In this document: positions 39,174 through 53,409 of the stretch, in pieces
Layout of the letters: each line of letters opens with the position of its first letter
How positions within the stretch are numbered: position 1 is the first letter of the stretch
NCBI RefSeq assembly: GCF_033807715.1
Contig: NC_084591.1
Span: forward strand, 25,851,090 to 25,915,089
Length of the DNA: 64,000 nt
Direction: 5' to 3'
Origin: Cololabis saira
Lineage: Eukaryota > Chordata > Actinopteri > Beloniformes > Belonidae
Notes under the pieces: model-generated
The model's input: only the letters and a program-made list of their open reading frames with translations
What the model was told of the DNA's origin: nothing
Databases searched by the model: none
Position numbers and translations under genes: made by a program

Positions 39174-40873
39174 TATGTCTCCCTGAGATGGACTGGCGAC
39201 CTGTCCAGGGTGTACTCCTGGCTCTCGCCTGAAATTGGCTGGGATAGGTTCCAGCAGACCCCCGTGACCCTGCAAAGGATAAAGCGAGTATAGATAATGG
39301 ATGGATGGATGTACTGTAGGCTATGTTATATTGAATTTGCTTTGCTGTAGTTGCTTTGTTGTCTTCGATATATGTTTATATGTTACATGCTTGAAATAAA
39401 AATAAAAAAAATTAACTAAATAGCCTACAAATAAAACACAAAGCCACCATGCTGCTCAAAAAATGTAACTAATGTAACAAAAATAACTATGAAGTACTGT
39501 ACAGCTAAGCTTTCTTTGTTGGCTGTCTTGCACGTTTGCTCCACTCCAACACCGTCCTTTTCTTATCCGGCCACAGATTCTGTCCAGTGGCCTTGTTTAT
39601 ATGTTGCCTGCAACAATGAACTTCTTAATTTAAGTGTGTTAACCTTGTAACATGTTGTTAACCCTTTACAGGAGAAGTGACCATATTTGGTCACTGCATT
39701 AGAACTACAGTCAATGGTTATTACACAAAAAGTTACAATTTTAATAGAGGACCTTTAATAAAGGTTTAATAAAAGGTAAATTAAATTAAAATTAAATTCA
39801 AAATATTCTCCTAGAACCCTTTAAAGTTGAAATTTCAAATATTTTATTAACTGCCCTATAAAGAAATTCGTATACGAAAAAAAATTCGTATACGTTTTAA
39901 GTTTTCTAGTAATAATGTCAGATGAAGCGTTCCAAACCCAAAAGAATGAGCCCTCTAGTGCAGGGGTATTCAATTAGATTCGCCCGGGGGCCACATCTGC
40001 AAAAGGACTGTATGGAGAGGGCCGCACAATTTGAAAATTTGGGGGTTTTCAAAATGTAATTTGCACTCAAAGACGAAGACTTATTTATATATAATACATT
40101 TGTATTATACATTTGAATATATCTAGTTTACATATGAATTATGTATTAATTGTCTCCAGATTTAGTCATTGTGAATGTTAAATATAATATTCAGATAAAG
40201 AAATATTATTTTAAATGCAAGTTCATTTTGAAACCATGCATTGTGCAAACTTAATGAAGTTGATATTGACCTACTTTTAATAAAACACGCCATAATGACA
40301 AAGCACCACTTTCCACCAGGATTTCCTTATTTGAATATTATATTAAGCATTGAGCACAAGCATTTCAGTCCATAGTAGCCAGTTTGATGTTATAAATAAG
40401 GAACCAAAATATTAACCATAAGCTCCTTTATTAATGAAACATCTGTGCATAATATCACCAAAACAAAACAATCACATGAAATTATAGGAGGCTTAGAAGT
40501 CCTCACTTATTCAAATGAAAAAAATGTCAGGCCAATCCTAGAAGCCTATGTCAACAAGTCCTCTGTACAACGGAGGTTAATAATAATGTGACAAACATTA
40601 ACACTGTGCAACACTGGCAAAAAATCTGAAATAAAAAACATCTCCAACAGAGATTAACATGTACAAACACTATGCATCGTTAACCAACTAAAAAAAGGCT
40701 ACCAAGCATCTTAAACTTAAATGCTATATGCATTCTCTGCACACATTACAAATAAAAATCGCACCTTGTGTGAACGCATTCCTGGCATATCTGTCTGCCC
40801 GTCTGTCTGCATGTGTCTCAAGGCTGCTCGTCAGCCAGCGGTGTGCAGCAGGCCAACAAAATTACGCACAGCT

Positions 40874-40901
40874 CAGCGCAGCGCAGCGCAGCGCAGCGCA
40901 G
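40874..40901 (+). repeat. (CAGCG)5 tandem repeat
   Basis: Five perfect CAGCG units plus CAG, inside the hAT element at 39961. Confidence 0.95.
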
Positions 40902-40914
40902 GTGCATCACTATT

Positions 40915-40918
<4 letters not shown>

Positions 40919-40952
<34 letters not shown>

Positions 40953-40971
40953 TTTTTTTTTTTTTTTTTTT
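40919..40971. repeat. A30/T23 perfect palindrome
   Basis: About 30 A directly followed by about 23 T. As DNA it can extrude a cruciform, and it is also a typical place for sequencing or assembly error. Confidence 0.9.
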
Positions 40972-41464
40972 CAACAAACAACCCCTTTTTTGAAATATGA
41001 CCAGGGGCCACATAAAAGCTCCTGGCGGGCCGCATGTGGCCCGCGGGCCCCCAATTGAATAGCCCTGCTCTAGTGTATCTCTCCTTTGCCTTGAACAGGC
41101 TGTGTGCTGCAAAATGTGCTGCAATTCGGTCCCGAATTTCCCGCGCTGGGCTGCGAATGTGACGTCACATGACGCTGCATGCCTGTTCTCCCCGTTCTCC
41201 CGTGCCGGCTTCGCTGTTGGCTGCAGTACCCCCGACGGCCGTCGTGGTGAAGGGTGGCGCTAGAGAGTCTAATTTTTTAAAAGGAGCCTCAAGCTCCTTT
41301 AAAAGGGGTATTTATTTGGCTAATTTCTGTGAGTATGGAGCTCAAGTTTCCCCAGTAAACATGCAATAGATTAATTGGGAAATGCCATATGTTCAAAACT
41401 TATTGGTTTCATTATCAATAGTAAAAAGACCCCTTATGAAGAACAAAAATGTGAATCACTCTAT

Positions 41465-42985
41465 ACCCTTGCCTGAACGTGGGTCGCCAGGGCCTGGTTA
41501 CTTGGCCTGCGCGAATAGGGCCTGGCTTGGCACAACCCGAAAAGGCAATGTCTCCCTTCTCATGGGCTCACCACCCATGGGGATGGGCCATAGGGGTTGT
41601 GGGAAATGTGAGGTAGCTGGTGGCTGAAGGTGGGGACCCTGGCGGTCTGATTCTCAGGTGTGATTGGGAAGAACAGCCCCTCAGATCTGAACCCAACTGG
41701 TGTTTTGTTATGGATTTTTGTGCTGGTCATGATTTGTCCATACAGAACACCATGTTCAAACATAAGGGTGCCCACATGTGCCTTTGGCACCAGAATGCCC
41801 TAGGTCACAGACTGGTGATCAACCTCATAGTTGTGTCATCAGGCTTGCAGCCGTGTGTTGGACGGGTGAATAGACAAGCTTAGCCGTCAACTGATCATCA
41901 CCTGATAGTGAGTTGACTCCAATGGTGGGGAGGATGCGAGTCAGACTTGGTAGGCCCAAACATATTGTGAGATCAGCGAGAGTATTAACTCCTATCTCCG
42001 GCAGAGCTTCAACCACGTCCCAAGGGAGGCAGAAATCATTGAGTCTAAGTAGACTATGTGCCATGCCTCCATTATTGAGGCAGCTGACTGGAGCTGTGGC
42101 CATAAACTAGTCGGTATCTGGTGTGGCGGTATTCCCTGAACATGCCAGTGGACATCAGCGGTGAGGGATGCCGTAAAACTGAAGAAGGAGTCCTATTGGG
42201 CCTTTTTGGCCTGTGGGACCCCAGAGGCAGCTGATAGATACTGGCAGACCAAGGTAAATACAGGTGGGGTGGTTGCTGAGGCAAAACCTTCGGTGTGGGA
42301 GGAGTTTGTTGAGGCCATGGAAAATGACTTCGTAACAGCTTCAAAGAGATTCTGGTCCACCATCCGGTGGCTCAGGAGAGAGAAGTGGTGCACCACCATC
42401 AGTGTGTGAAGTGGGGAAGAGATGCTGCTGACCTCAACTTGGAACGTTGTAAATTAGTCGCGGGAATAATATGAAGACCTCCTCAATCCCACTGACATGC
42501 CTTCCGATGACGAAGCAAAGCCTGTGCACTAGGACTGGGGTTGAGGTCACCGAGGTGGTTAAAAACCTCCTCAGTTGCGAGGCACCTGGGGTGGATGAGA
42601 GCCATTCTGAGTTCCTTAAAGGAGCTTGAGGCAGGATTGAGGCAGGATTTATGAAAAAAATTTGTATACGTTTTAAGTTTTCTAGTAATAATGTCAGATG
42701 AAGCGTTCCAAACCAAAACGAATGAGCCCTCTAGTATATCTCTCCGTTGCCTTGAACAGGCTGTGTGCTTCAAAATGTGCTGCAATTGTGGGGCCGAGTT
42801 TCCCGCGCTGTCCTGCGGATGTGACGTCAAATGACGCTGCATGCACGTTCTCCCCGTTCTCCTGTGCCGGCTTCGCTGTTGGCTGCAGTACCCCCGATGG
42901 CCGTCGTGGTGAAGGGTGGCGCTAGAGAGTCTCATTTCTTAAAAGGAGCCTCATGCTCCTTTAAGTCTCTGGATGTTGTGTGGTG
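41465..42985 (+). pseudogene. Rex3/RTE-like LINE fragment, split by a MITE
   Basis: Remnant of a fish non-LTR retrotransposon whose ORF2 encodes an AP-type endonuclease plus reverse transcriptase. The leader region (41465-41690) leads to MDFCAGHDLSIQNTMFKHKG from 41707, the late endonuclease domain; TDHH (41890-41901) matches its terminal SDHH motif. After frameshifts, VRDAVKLKKESYWAFLACGT (42157 on) and TASKRFWSTIRWLR are the linker before the reverse transcriptase. Then EVVKNLL...APGVDES precedes the MITE at 42616, and SLDVV resumes after it. Reverse transcriptase catalytic motifs are absent. Several frame breaks make it dead. Rex3 assignment rests on remembered family features. Confidence 0.72.
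42616..42964 (+). mobile_element. TTAA-target MITE, copy 2
   Basis: Bounded by TTAA at 42616-42619 and 42961-42964, with AGGAGCTTGAGGC at the left and gcctcatgctcct at the right (one mismatch). It disrupts the Rex3-like fragment at a TTAA. The interior matches copies 1 and 3, with TGACGTCA at 42822-42829 and TTTCCCGC at 42799-42806. Near the left end aggattgaggc is locally duplicated. Confidence 0.88.
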
Positions 42986-42999
42986 TGGGGGTATATTTA

Positions 43000-47228
<4,229 letters not shown>

Positions 47229-47660
47229 GCATTGAGGTGGCGGTGTTGTGTTGTGGGGATGTGTTTGATAAGGGATGAATGCAGTGGGATATATTTAGAT
47301 ATTGAAGGAATAATGAATTTTGCCAAACGAGGGCATTTTCTTGAGCAAAATCTATTTCAGTCTCCCAGAGAATTGAGAATGACAGTAATCCTCAAAACAC
47401 TGCTGCTATATCAACACTCCTGTAATTCCAGGGGAAGAACACAGCATGGCCTGGTAAAACCCAGGCTTCGATCCTGTTGAGACTGTGGTATGACTTAAAG
47501 ATAGCTGCACACCAGTGGAACACATTTCAGCAGTTTTGCCTTGAGGAATGGCATAAATCCCAGTAGATGGACATGCCAAGCTTTTGGAGACGTACTGTAC
47601 CCTAGGAGGCTTGCAGCTGCAGCTGTTACAAAGCAAGCCATTGCAATCTATCGACTTGAC
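47229..47660 (+). pseudogene. Tc1/mariner transposase remnant, C-terminal half
   Basis: Fossil piece of a Tc1-like DDE transposase, separate from the one at 4533. GGGVVLWGCV (47230 on) matches the HGGG...WGC block. Further on NDSNPQNTA matches the HDNDPKHTA region holding a catalytic aspartate. LWYDLKIA (about 47486 on), then FCLEEWHK, match the conserved C-terminal part after the DLNPIE block; that block itself is lost. Stops and shifts occur between them. The terminal repeats were not found, so the element boundaries are unknown. Confidence 0.65.
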
Positions 47661-50127
47661 AATCTCTGAGTAGTTGGCAGTGATGAGGATGCAAACGTTC
47701 TTGTGATCGAATCTTCTGAGAGCTGCATTCATGAGTCCAAAGTGGGTTCTTCTGAAGGCGGTGATTTATTTCACCACATTTCTCCACATCGACGCAGAGA
47801 TTGGTTCGGTGATGGAGGTAGTGCTAGCAACTTTTTGCTAAATTTTCATGGGAGCTTTCAGTTCAATACAAGTACCTTGGAGGCTGACATCGAATGACCG
47901 CAGAGAAACTGCATTATAAAAGGGCTTTGTTAACAAATCTCAGACCATAAGTCATTCAATTGAATTCCCAGAAACCATCCCTATGGAAAAACAAAATAAA
48001 TTTTATTATCTGTTGTCTGTTCGGTCTTTGTCTCAAATTCGTTCTGCCAAAATCTTCCTCCAGATCGCTTTGGCTAAAACATCCACATCAAACTGTAAGA
48101 TCTGCACAAAAACGTCAAGTGAATTCTCCTGGTGTGGGCTCCTCGTTGGTTTGCTTTAAACATGCTGTTTGATTTATTGTGGCATGAGCGCGTTAGAGGA
48201 CACACTAGCCCCTGAATGCTAAAGTACCAAAGTTAAGCATTGCATACAAATATCTTCCCCTCGTTGGCTTTGCCAGCACGCTTCTCCCACTATTTTTCGT
48301 TCTGTCCTTTTCTGTCTCCATGTTTCTTCTTTGCCCGCCTCCAGCTCTTGATGTCACTCTGAGTTACTCTCCCAGCATTCAACATGCCGTTGACAAACTG
48401 TCCAGCTGCACATTTCCATGTACCAGAGTGGTTTAAGTTGTGAGGACAACACCCAGAGCTAGTGAAGGCACATGGTTCAAATTCCTCCAAATCGTCTCTC
48501 TATCCTTCTATCTTCTATCCATCATCTTTTCTCTTCTCAGCTCTTACCAGCATTTGGAGCCAAACATGCTCCATGGTGTTAGAATAGATTATTTTGGAGG
48601 GTACATGAAAAAATCTTCTTTTGAGCTACGGGAGTTTCACTTATGCTGCAATTTGTCCATTCAATGCAGTTTAAGCGATTATGTGCTGCTCTTCAGAGAA
48701 AACCAATATCTGTTTTTCTGATAACACAGTCATTACGTAAGTGACAAAGCAAAGACAAATGTTTTTGGAGACATGTAAGGGGGATCAAATTTATATAAAA
48801 ATATTTAGAAAATCTGTTTTCCAAATGAATTTCATGTGCAGATGACATCATAGCGCATCCCTGCATTTGTGTAGACGCAGCAGCAAAGCTGTATTTGTGC
48901 AATTATGTACAGTACAAGGTACAAAAAAATGAAAAAGAAAAAGTATTAAACACAAGTTTAATGATTTGATGTGCATACAACTGGAGTTTTTGTATTTAAG
49001 AAAATATCTTTAGTGAACCAACATCTTAACCTATCCTTAATCTGAATCTACAACCCTTTCAGACAGTCAGGCTGGTTATATATCACTAAGGTGGTCTAAC
49101 TGGATGCTAACGCAGCCACAGCTCACAGTCCTGTAATCCCTCCCCAGCGTCCCGTCCCCAGTATGACAAACAGTGAGCCTTTAAAGTGTGTTGTGTCTGA
49201 AACAAAGCATGTGGAGTGTGTTGTGACCAGATGGTGCTGTAACATAAATAACTGTAGTTGCTGTTTAACGTATCACTGACCCATTTAAGCACTACAGTCC
49301 ATCACAACACTAATCTAGGAATGCAAGAACTTTTGGAATAAGAAAAAAGGCAGGAAACTAAAATGACAATGAATTCAAGGAACTGCTTCACGTCCAAGAT
49401 GATATTATGAGGCTCATTAGTTACACTGCACATAATAAAGTCATATGATGAAATTGTTGAAATGCTCCCCAAAAGAAGCATCTACAGGAGTAAATCGCAA
49501 GTGATTTACAAATTCTAAATACTTTAAAACAACAAAAGTCGTAACATCAATGATCCTTGCAGCTGAATTTGGCAGTGGGCAACAGAGCTGGATATATTTT
49601 GATACAAACAGTACCATATGGGACAACAGCCGGTCAGCAAACCCCGCGGCTCTTTCTGAACCGTTTGTTGGTGGAGCAGGGAATGCAGGGGACGGGTTAC
49701 CGGGGCAGCCAGGCGGCTCAGGATGAGGACAAAGGTTCCTAAACATCTCTGTTTAGTACAAATGAGTCTGAATGTGCGCATAGCATTATTTTAATGGTAT
49801 TCAAAGGGCTGTCTGAATTGTTGATTTTTCTCTCTCTCTCTCCTGCTGTTACAAACTGTCAAGTAAACAGGAATTTCTGTTTGAAAGCAGTAGAAGACGA
49901 GCAGGAGACAACAGCACATGGGCTGTCACCAAAAGGCCAGGAGGAGACAGATAGCAAACATGGGCTGGCTGCTCCAAACATCCCAATAACACAAACAACT
50001 CCAACATACTTTCCATCAAATACAGTCAAATTGGTCCTGAAAGTTGTATCTACATAAGAACATCTGCCAGGCCCAGCGTAAACTCTGATTGGGAGACAGT
50101 TTATTTTAAGGCCTACCAGTAAGGGCA
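47661..50127. other. Intergenic stretch, nothing recognised
   Basis: No gene, RNA gene or mobile element that I can support. Short TC tract near 49830-49845. Confidence 0.5.
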
Positions 50128-50472
50128 GCATGGGGGCTTGGTAGTTAGCACTGTTGGCTCACAGCTGCAAGGTTCCTGCTTCAAATTCCAGCTGGGGTCT
50201 TCCTCTGCTCTCCCTGTGGTTGGGTAGGTTTTCTACATGTACTCTGGTTCCCTCTCACAGTCCAAAAACACGTTAGGCTAATTGGTGAGTCTTAAATGGA
50301 AGAGAGAGTGTGCGCGGTTGTTCATCTACATGTGGCCTGGCAACCAGTCCAGGGTCAACCCTTGCCTTTTATCCTCACTGGGAAAGGCTCCAGCAGACCC
50401 CCCCAAACCCACACACCACGTGATCCTGAATAGGAAGAAGCGAGTAAAGATAATGTGGATTAAGGATGCATG
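50128..50472 (+). repeat. SINE-like dispersed repeat, diverged
   Basis: Head gggcagcatgggggcttggt, then gttagcactgttggctcaca..., ...ctctcacagtccaaaaacac..., ...caaccagtccagggtcaacc..., ...gaagcgagtaaagataatg at the end. Same family and orientation as 37727 but with the B-box region degraded (ttcaaattcc). It lacks a clean GGAT tail. Confidence 0.75.
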
Positions 50473-52510
50473 GAACAGTACCAGGCTATAGTGAAAAAGG
50501 CTGAGCAACAACAGACATCGTCTTGTGCTTTCTTTCTTTTGAACTTTGCAAGGCAGTTCATCTAAAAGCTAATGCTTCACAATGAAAAATCTAACTGTCC
50601 CTACAGCAGATATTGGACTATGTTGTGTGTGCATACACCATGCTAATGTAATAAATGCAGTGGTCCATTACTGTAAATCTGCAGTGAATAAGTGACAGGC
50701 AATAGCAATCAAATGAAAGAGTTTCTCTGAGGGTATACAGCGTATAAAACAGTCTTCTTTTCCAAAGCCTGGGATATAATGAGAGGAGAAAAATAGGTCC
50801 TAACTCCAACCACGTGAAATTACAGAGTGCACTTTGCAGCTCAGCAGCCTCGTACAAATAATGAACATGGGTGAAATTCCTCCACAAGCATAATGATGTC
50901 TTGTGCAGCACTCTGGATGCTGTGATACTTCATACTGTTTATATCATCAACTAGGATTACACTGCTGTGCAATTCCAGCACACCATCATGTGACGCACAG
51001 TGTGACAGAGACTCAATTTGGTCCTTTAATCAGCACATCTTTTCAACAGAGCAGCCAGATGTAGCAAACATGGGTGGGGACAGATGTGAAGGATGTTGAG
51101 GAAAATATTTTGACTGGTGATAAACAGGGACCAGGTAATGTGTTTGGACATTTTTCCGCAACATTTCAATTCTGAAGGAGATTGTGTTGTGCATGTCTGC
51201 ATGTTTATTTGAACTCATTTTTGTCGTGGACATCTGTAACTGATTGAGCGGATTGAACAATTTTTGTTTCATGTGCACACATTGTTTTTTTATCTTTTTC
51301 TATTTTGTCGATAGTGTGTTTGTGTGTCATGAGCAGCATTAGTCCCATGAGTCTGAATATAAATTTCAGTTTCCAACAGGGGATTTCCAAAAAAATACAT
51401 AGACTAGATACAATTCCTGTACAATAGTCTTTTTACTCTGATGTCTAGAAACCTGAACAAAGTTCAAGCCCTGAATGACGTCCCTTTTTTGATAAGAAAT
51501 AACAAGAGATTTACGAGAAAGGTAGCTCTAAAATGCTGTATGTGGCTCAAATTGGAGTCACATTTCGATCAATTACCCTTAGTGACGCCAAAAGGGTCCA
51601 ATGAAAGGAAGTATTGATATTTTGACCTCTGCGACTTTGGCCATTCCTTTTAAAATTGGTCTCTTATGAGTTTCCAGTTCAACAGAGACGCAGTCTTACA
51701 TTGCTGCAGAGCCTCTCTGATATTGTGTGATCTGAATTACAAAATCTCACATAAGTCACATTCTCTCCAGTGTTTATGAGGGAAAGAGACTCATTTAATG
51801 AGGCGTCCACAGGGCTACACATTTCCAGTTTTAAAGATCACAGTGTTCCTAATTCAACAGCGTGTTCATTGCTTTGAGCATTAATGGCTCTGGGTTGAAG
51901 ACTCAGAATGATGATGATGATAAGGATGAGGGCTGAGTGAGCCCTGAATTTAAGAAAAAGAAATGTCTTGCCCCCTTTCATTCAGTGGAGGTTAGAGAAA
52001 GTTTAGATTTAGAAATGTCAGGACAGTCATGAGAAACATGATCAAAAATCTGTTTGGACTTAACAGTAAAAACAGTTAAGAGTTAAAAAAAAAAGGAAAA
52101 ACAGTTAAAAGTAAAATGACAACACTAAAGTTATGATTATCTTCAAAATAAAATGATGAATAAAATAAAATAAAGTCAAAATTGATTATTTGAAATGCTA
52201 GAAAAATCTAGTTAATTTTACATCATATTTCAGTAACAGTACTATTTCACACCAAATCAAGACATTTCAACCTCTAGTGTAAGACAATCAAGTGCCCAAT
52301 AACAGGAGGCGGAAAATGAGACGTAAATTAGAAATGCATCACTGTGACACTGTTATAATTGCATTATAACTTTTGTTGCCAGTTCTGCATCAATGTCCAT
52401 TCCTTTATTGTCTTTGACCTTGATTTTCCTTTCTTTTTTTTTTCTCTTTTTCTCTTCTCTTTGACAACAGAAAAAGTCTGTAGACCGCACAGGTTGCTGC
52501 TGGTGGCGTG
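50473..52510. other. Intergenic stretch, nothing recognised
   Basis: Non-coding, with small purine-rich and ATAAA-rich patches (52080-52180). No element ends or known protein signatures. Confidence 0.5.
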
Positions 52511-53291
52511 CAGTATTATACTAGTTGATGAAAAAAAGTAAACCCATTACTTTGTTGATTACTTACACCCAAAAGTAACGTGTTACTGTTAAAAGTTACT
52601 TTTTAGTTACTTTTTCAAAGAACATTCTTAAAAATGATCTGATTAATGTCCTTTTAACTTAATTTTAGTGTTGTACTAAATAAAAAACTCAAAAACAAAG
52701 CAATTTTCCAACACTAATTTATTCAAGTCAGGACAGCAAATGATTTGAATAAATAGATAAATAACATAGCAGCTACTCAAAGATTGAAATCTATGAGCAA
52801 TGTTCAACTTACATGCCAGCTGAGAATGGAGAATGAGAATGTATTACTTCAAGTGCAAAAACTAAAATAGTTCCAACACCTTAGACATGAAACAACTGCT
52901 GATGTATATCTTATTAAAAAAAATATTAAAATATTGAAAAAAAATATACTGCCTTTTCCAAGCAACACAATGCATTTTCACATTATTATGCTAAATTATG
53001 TTGGCGGTGAAAAATGTATTATTTTCATTGTCAACATCGCTCTAATATATCCATGCTTCCTTTGTTTTGGTAAACTTTATTTCGCCTCCTTTTAGGCAAC
53101 AAACTCCTCCCCCACTTGTCCTCACTTCTCCCCAGGTCATCACCCGGCTGAAGGTAAAGTAGCGGAGCCAGTAACAAACACACCATAGGGTAATAACTGA
53201 GTTACTTCAGAGTAAGTACTTAAAGAGTAATCCATTAGAGTATTAGTTACTGACAAAAGTAATGGCGTTACAGTACTCATACCCAACACTG
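52511..53291. mobile_element. Old hAT-type element of the GTAAC/GTTAC-rich family
   Basis: Right end cccaacactg with subterminal gtaatggcgttacag; left end cagtatta...aagtaaacccattactttg with gtaacgtgttactg. The two ends are mirror-image arrays of GTTAC/GTAAC and AGTTACTT words, a well-known fish hAT layout. Flanks gtggcgtg (52503-52510) and ggggcgag (53292-53299) agree at 6 of 8 positions, consistent with an eroded 8-bp duplication. About 780 bp, with no transposase. Confidence 0.72.
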
Positions 53292-53409
53292 GGGGCGAGG
53301 CAGTCCGTTTGCCCTCTTTGCTTGTGGCTTATCTAATGTGCAACATGTGTGGGGTCACATTATTCATGATCTGAAAGTCATTTTGTAACCAAATTGATCT
53401 TCAAACCAC

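Larger units (their letters stand above)
37727..39312 (+). repeat. SINE-like repeat with tRNA-like head, split by a 1.2-kb element
   Basis: Left part 37727-37979, right part 39174-39312. The head reads ggggcagcacggTGGCTTAGTGG, then about 38 bases on, GGTGCGACTCC. These fit the tRNA-type RNA polymerase III A box (TRGYNNANNGG) and B box (GGTTCGANTCC). The right end is a GGAT simple-repeat tail (39299-39310). A polymerase III promoter and simple tail are SINE hallmarks, so the family is probably tRNA-derived; this is inference. ggctatg appears just before the head and shortly after the tail and may be a target duplication. Confidence 0.72.
39961..41067. mobile_element. 1.1-kb hAT transposon with exact target duplication
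   Basis: Ends CAGGGGTATTCAATT and AATTGAATAGCCCTG form a 15-bp inverted repeat with one mismatch. The 8-bp duplication CTCTAGTG (39953-39960 and 41068-41075) is perfect and splits a sequence that is continuous in the sister MITE copies, which confirms the insertion. Adjacent subterminal cgcccgggggccacat is mirrored by gtggcccgcgggccccc. There is no transposase, so it is non-autonomous. It carries a CAGCG tandem (40874-40901) and an A/T palindrome (40919-40971). Confidence 0.93.
39866..41302 (+). mobile_element. TTAA-target MITE, copy 3, split by a hAT element; left end lost
   Basis: The two halves (about 39866-39960 and 41068-41302) join across the hAT insertion into the same sequence as copies 1 and 2. 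The right end is intact, with gcctcaagctcctttaa and TTAA at 41299-41302. The left inverted repeat is missing; instead attcgtatacg is duplicated (39866-39876 and 39884-39894). TGACGTCA is at 41160-41167 and TTTCCCGC at 41137-41144. The order of events is clear: the MITE inserted first, the hAT second. Confidence 0.85.
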
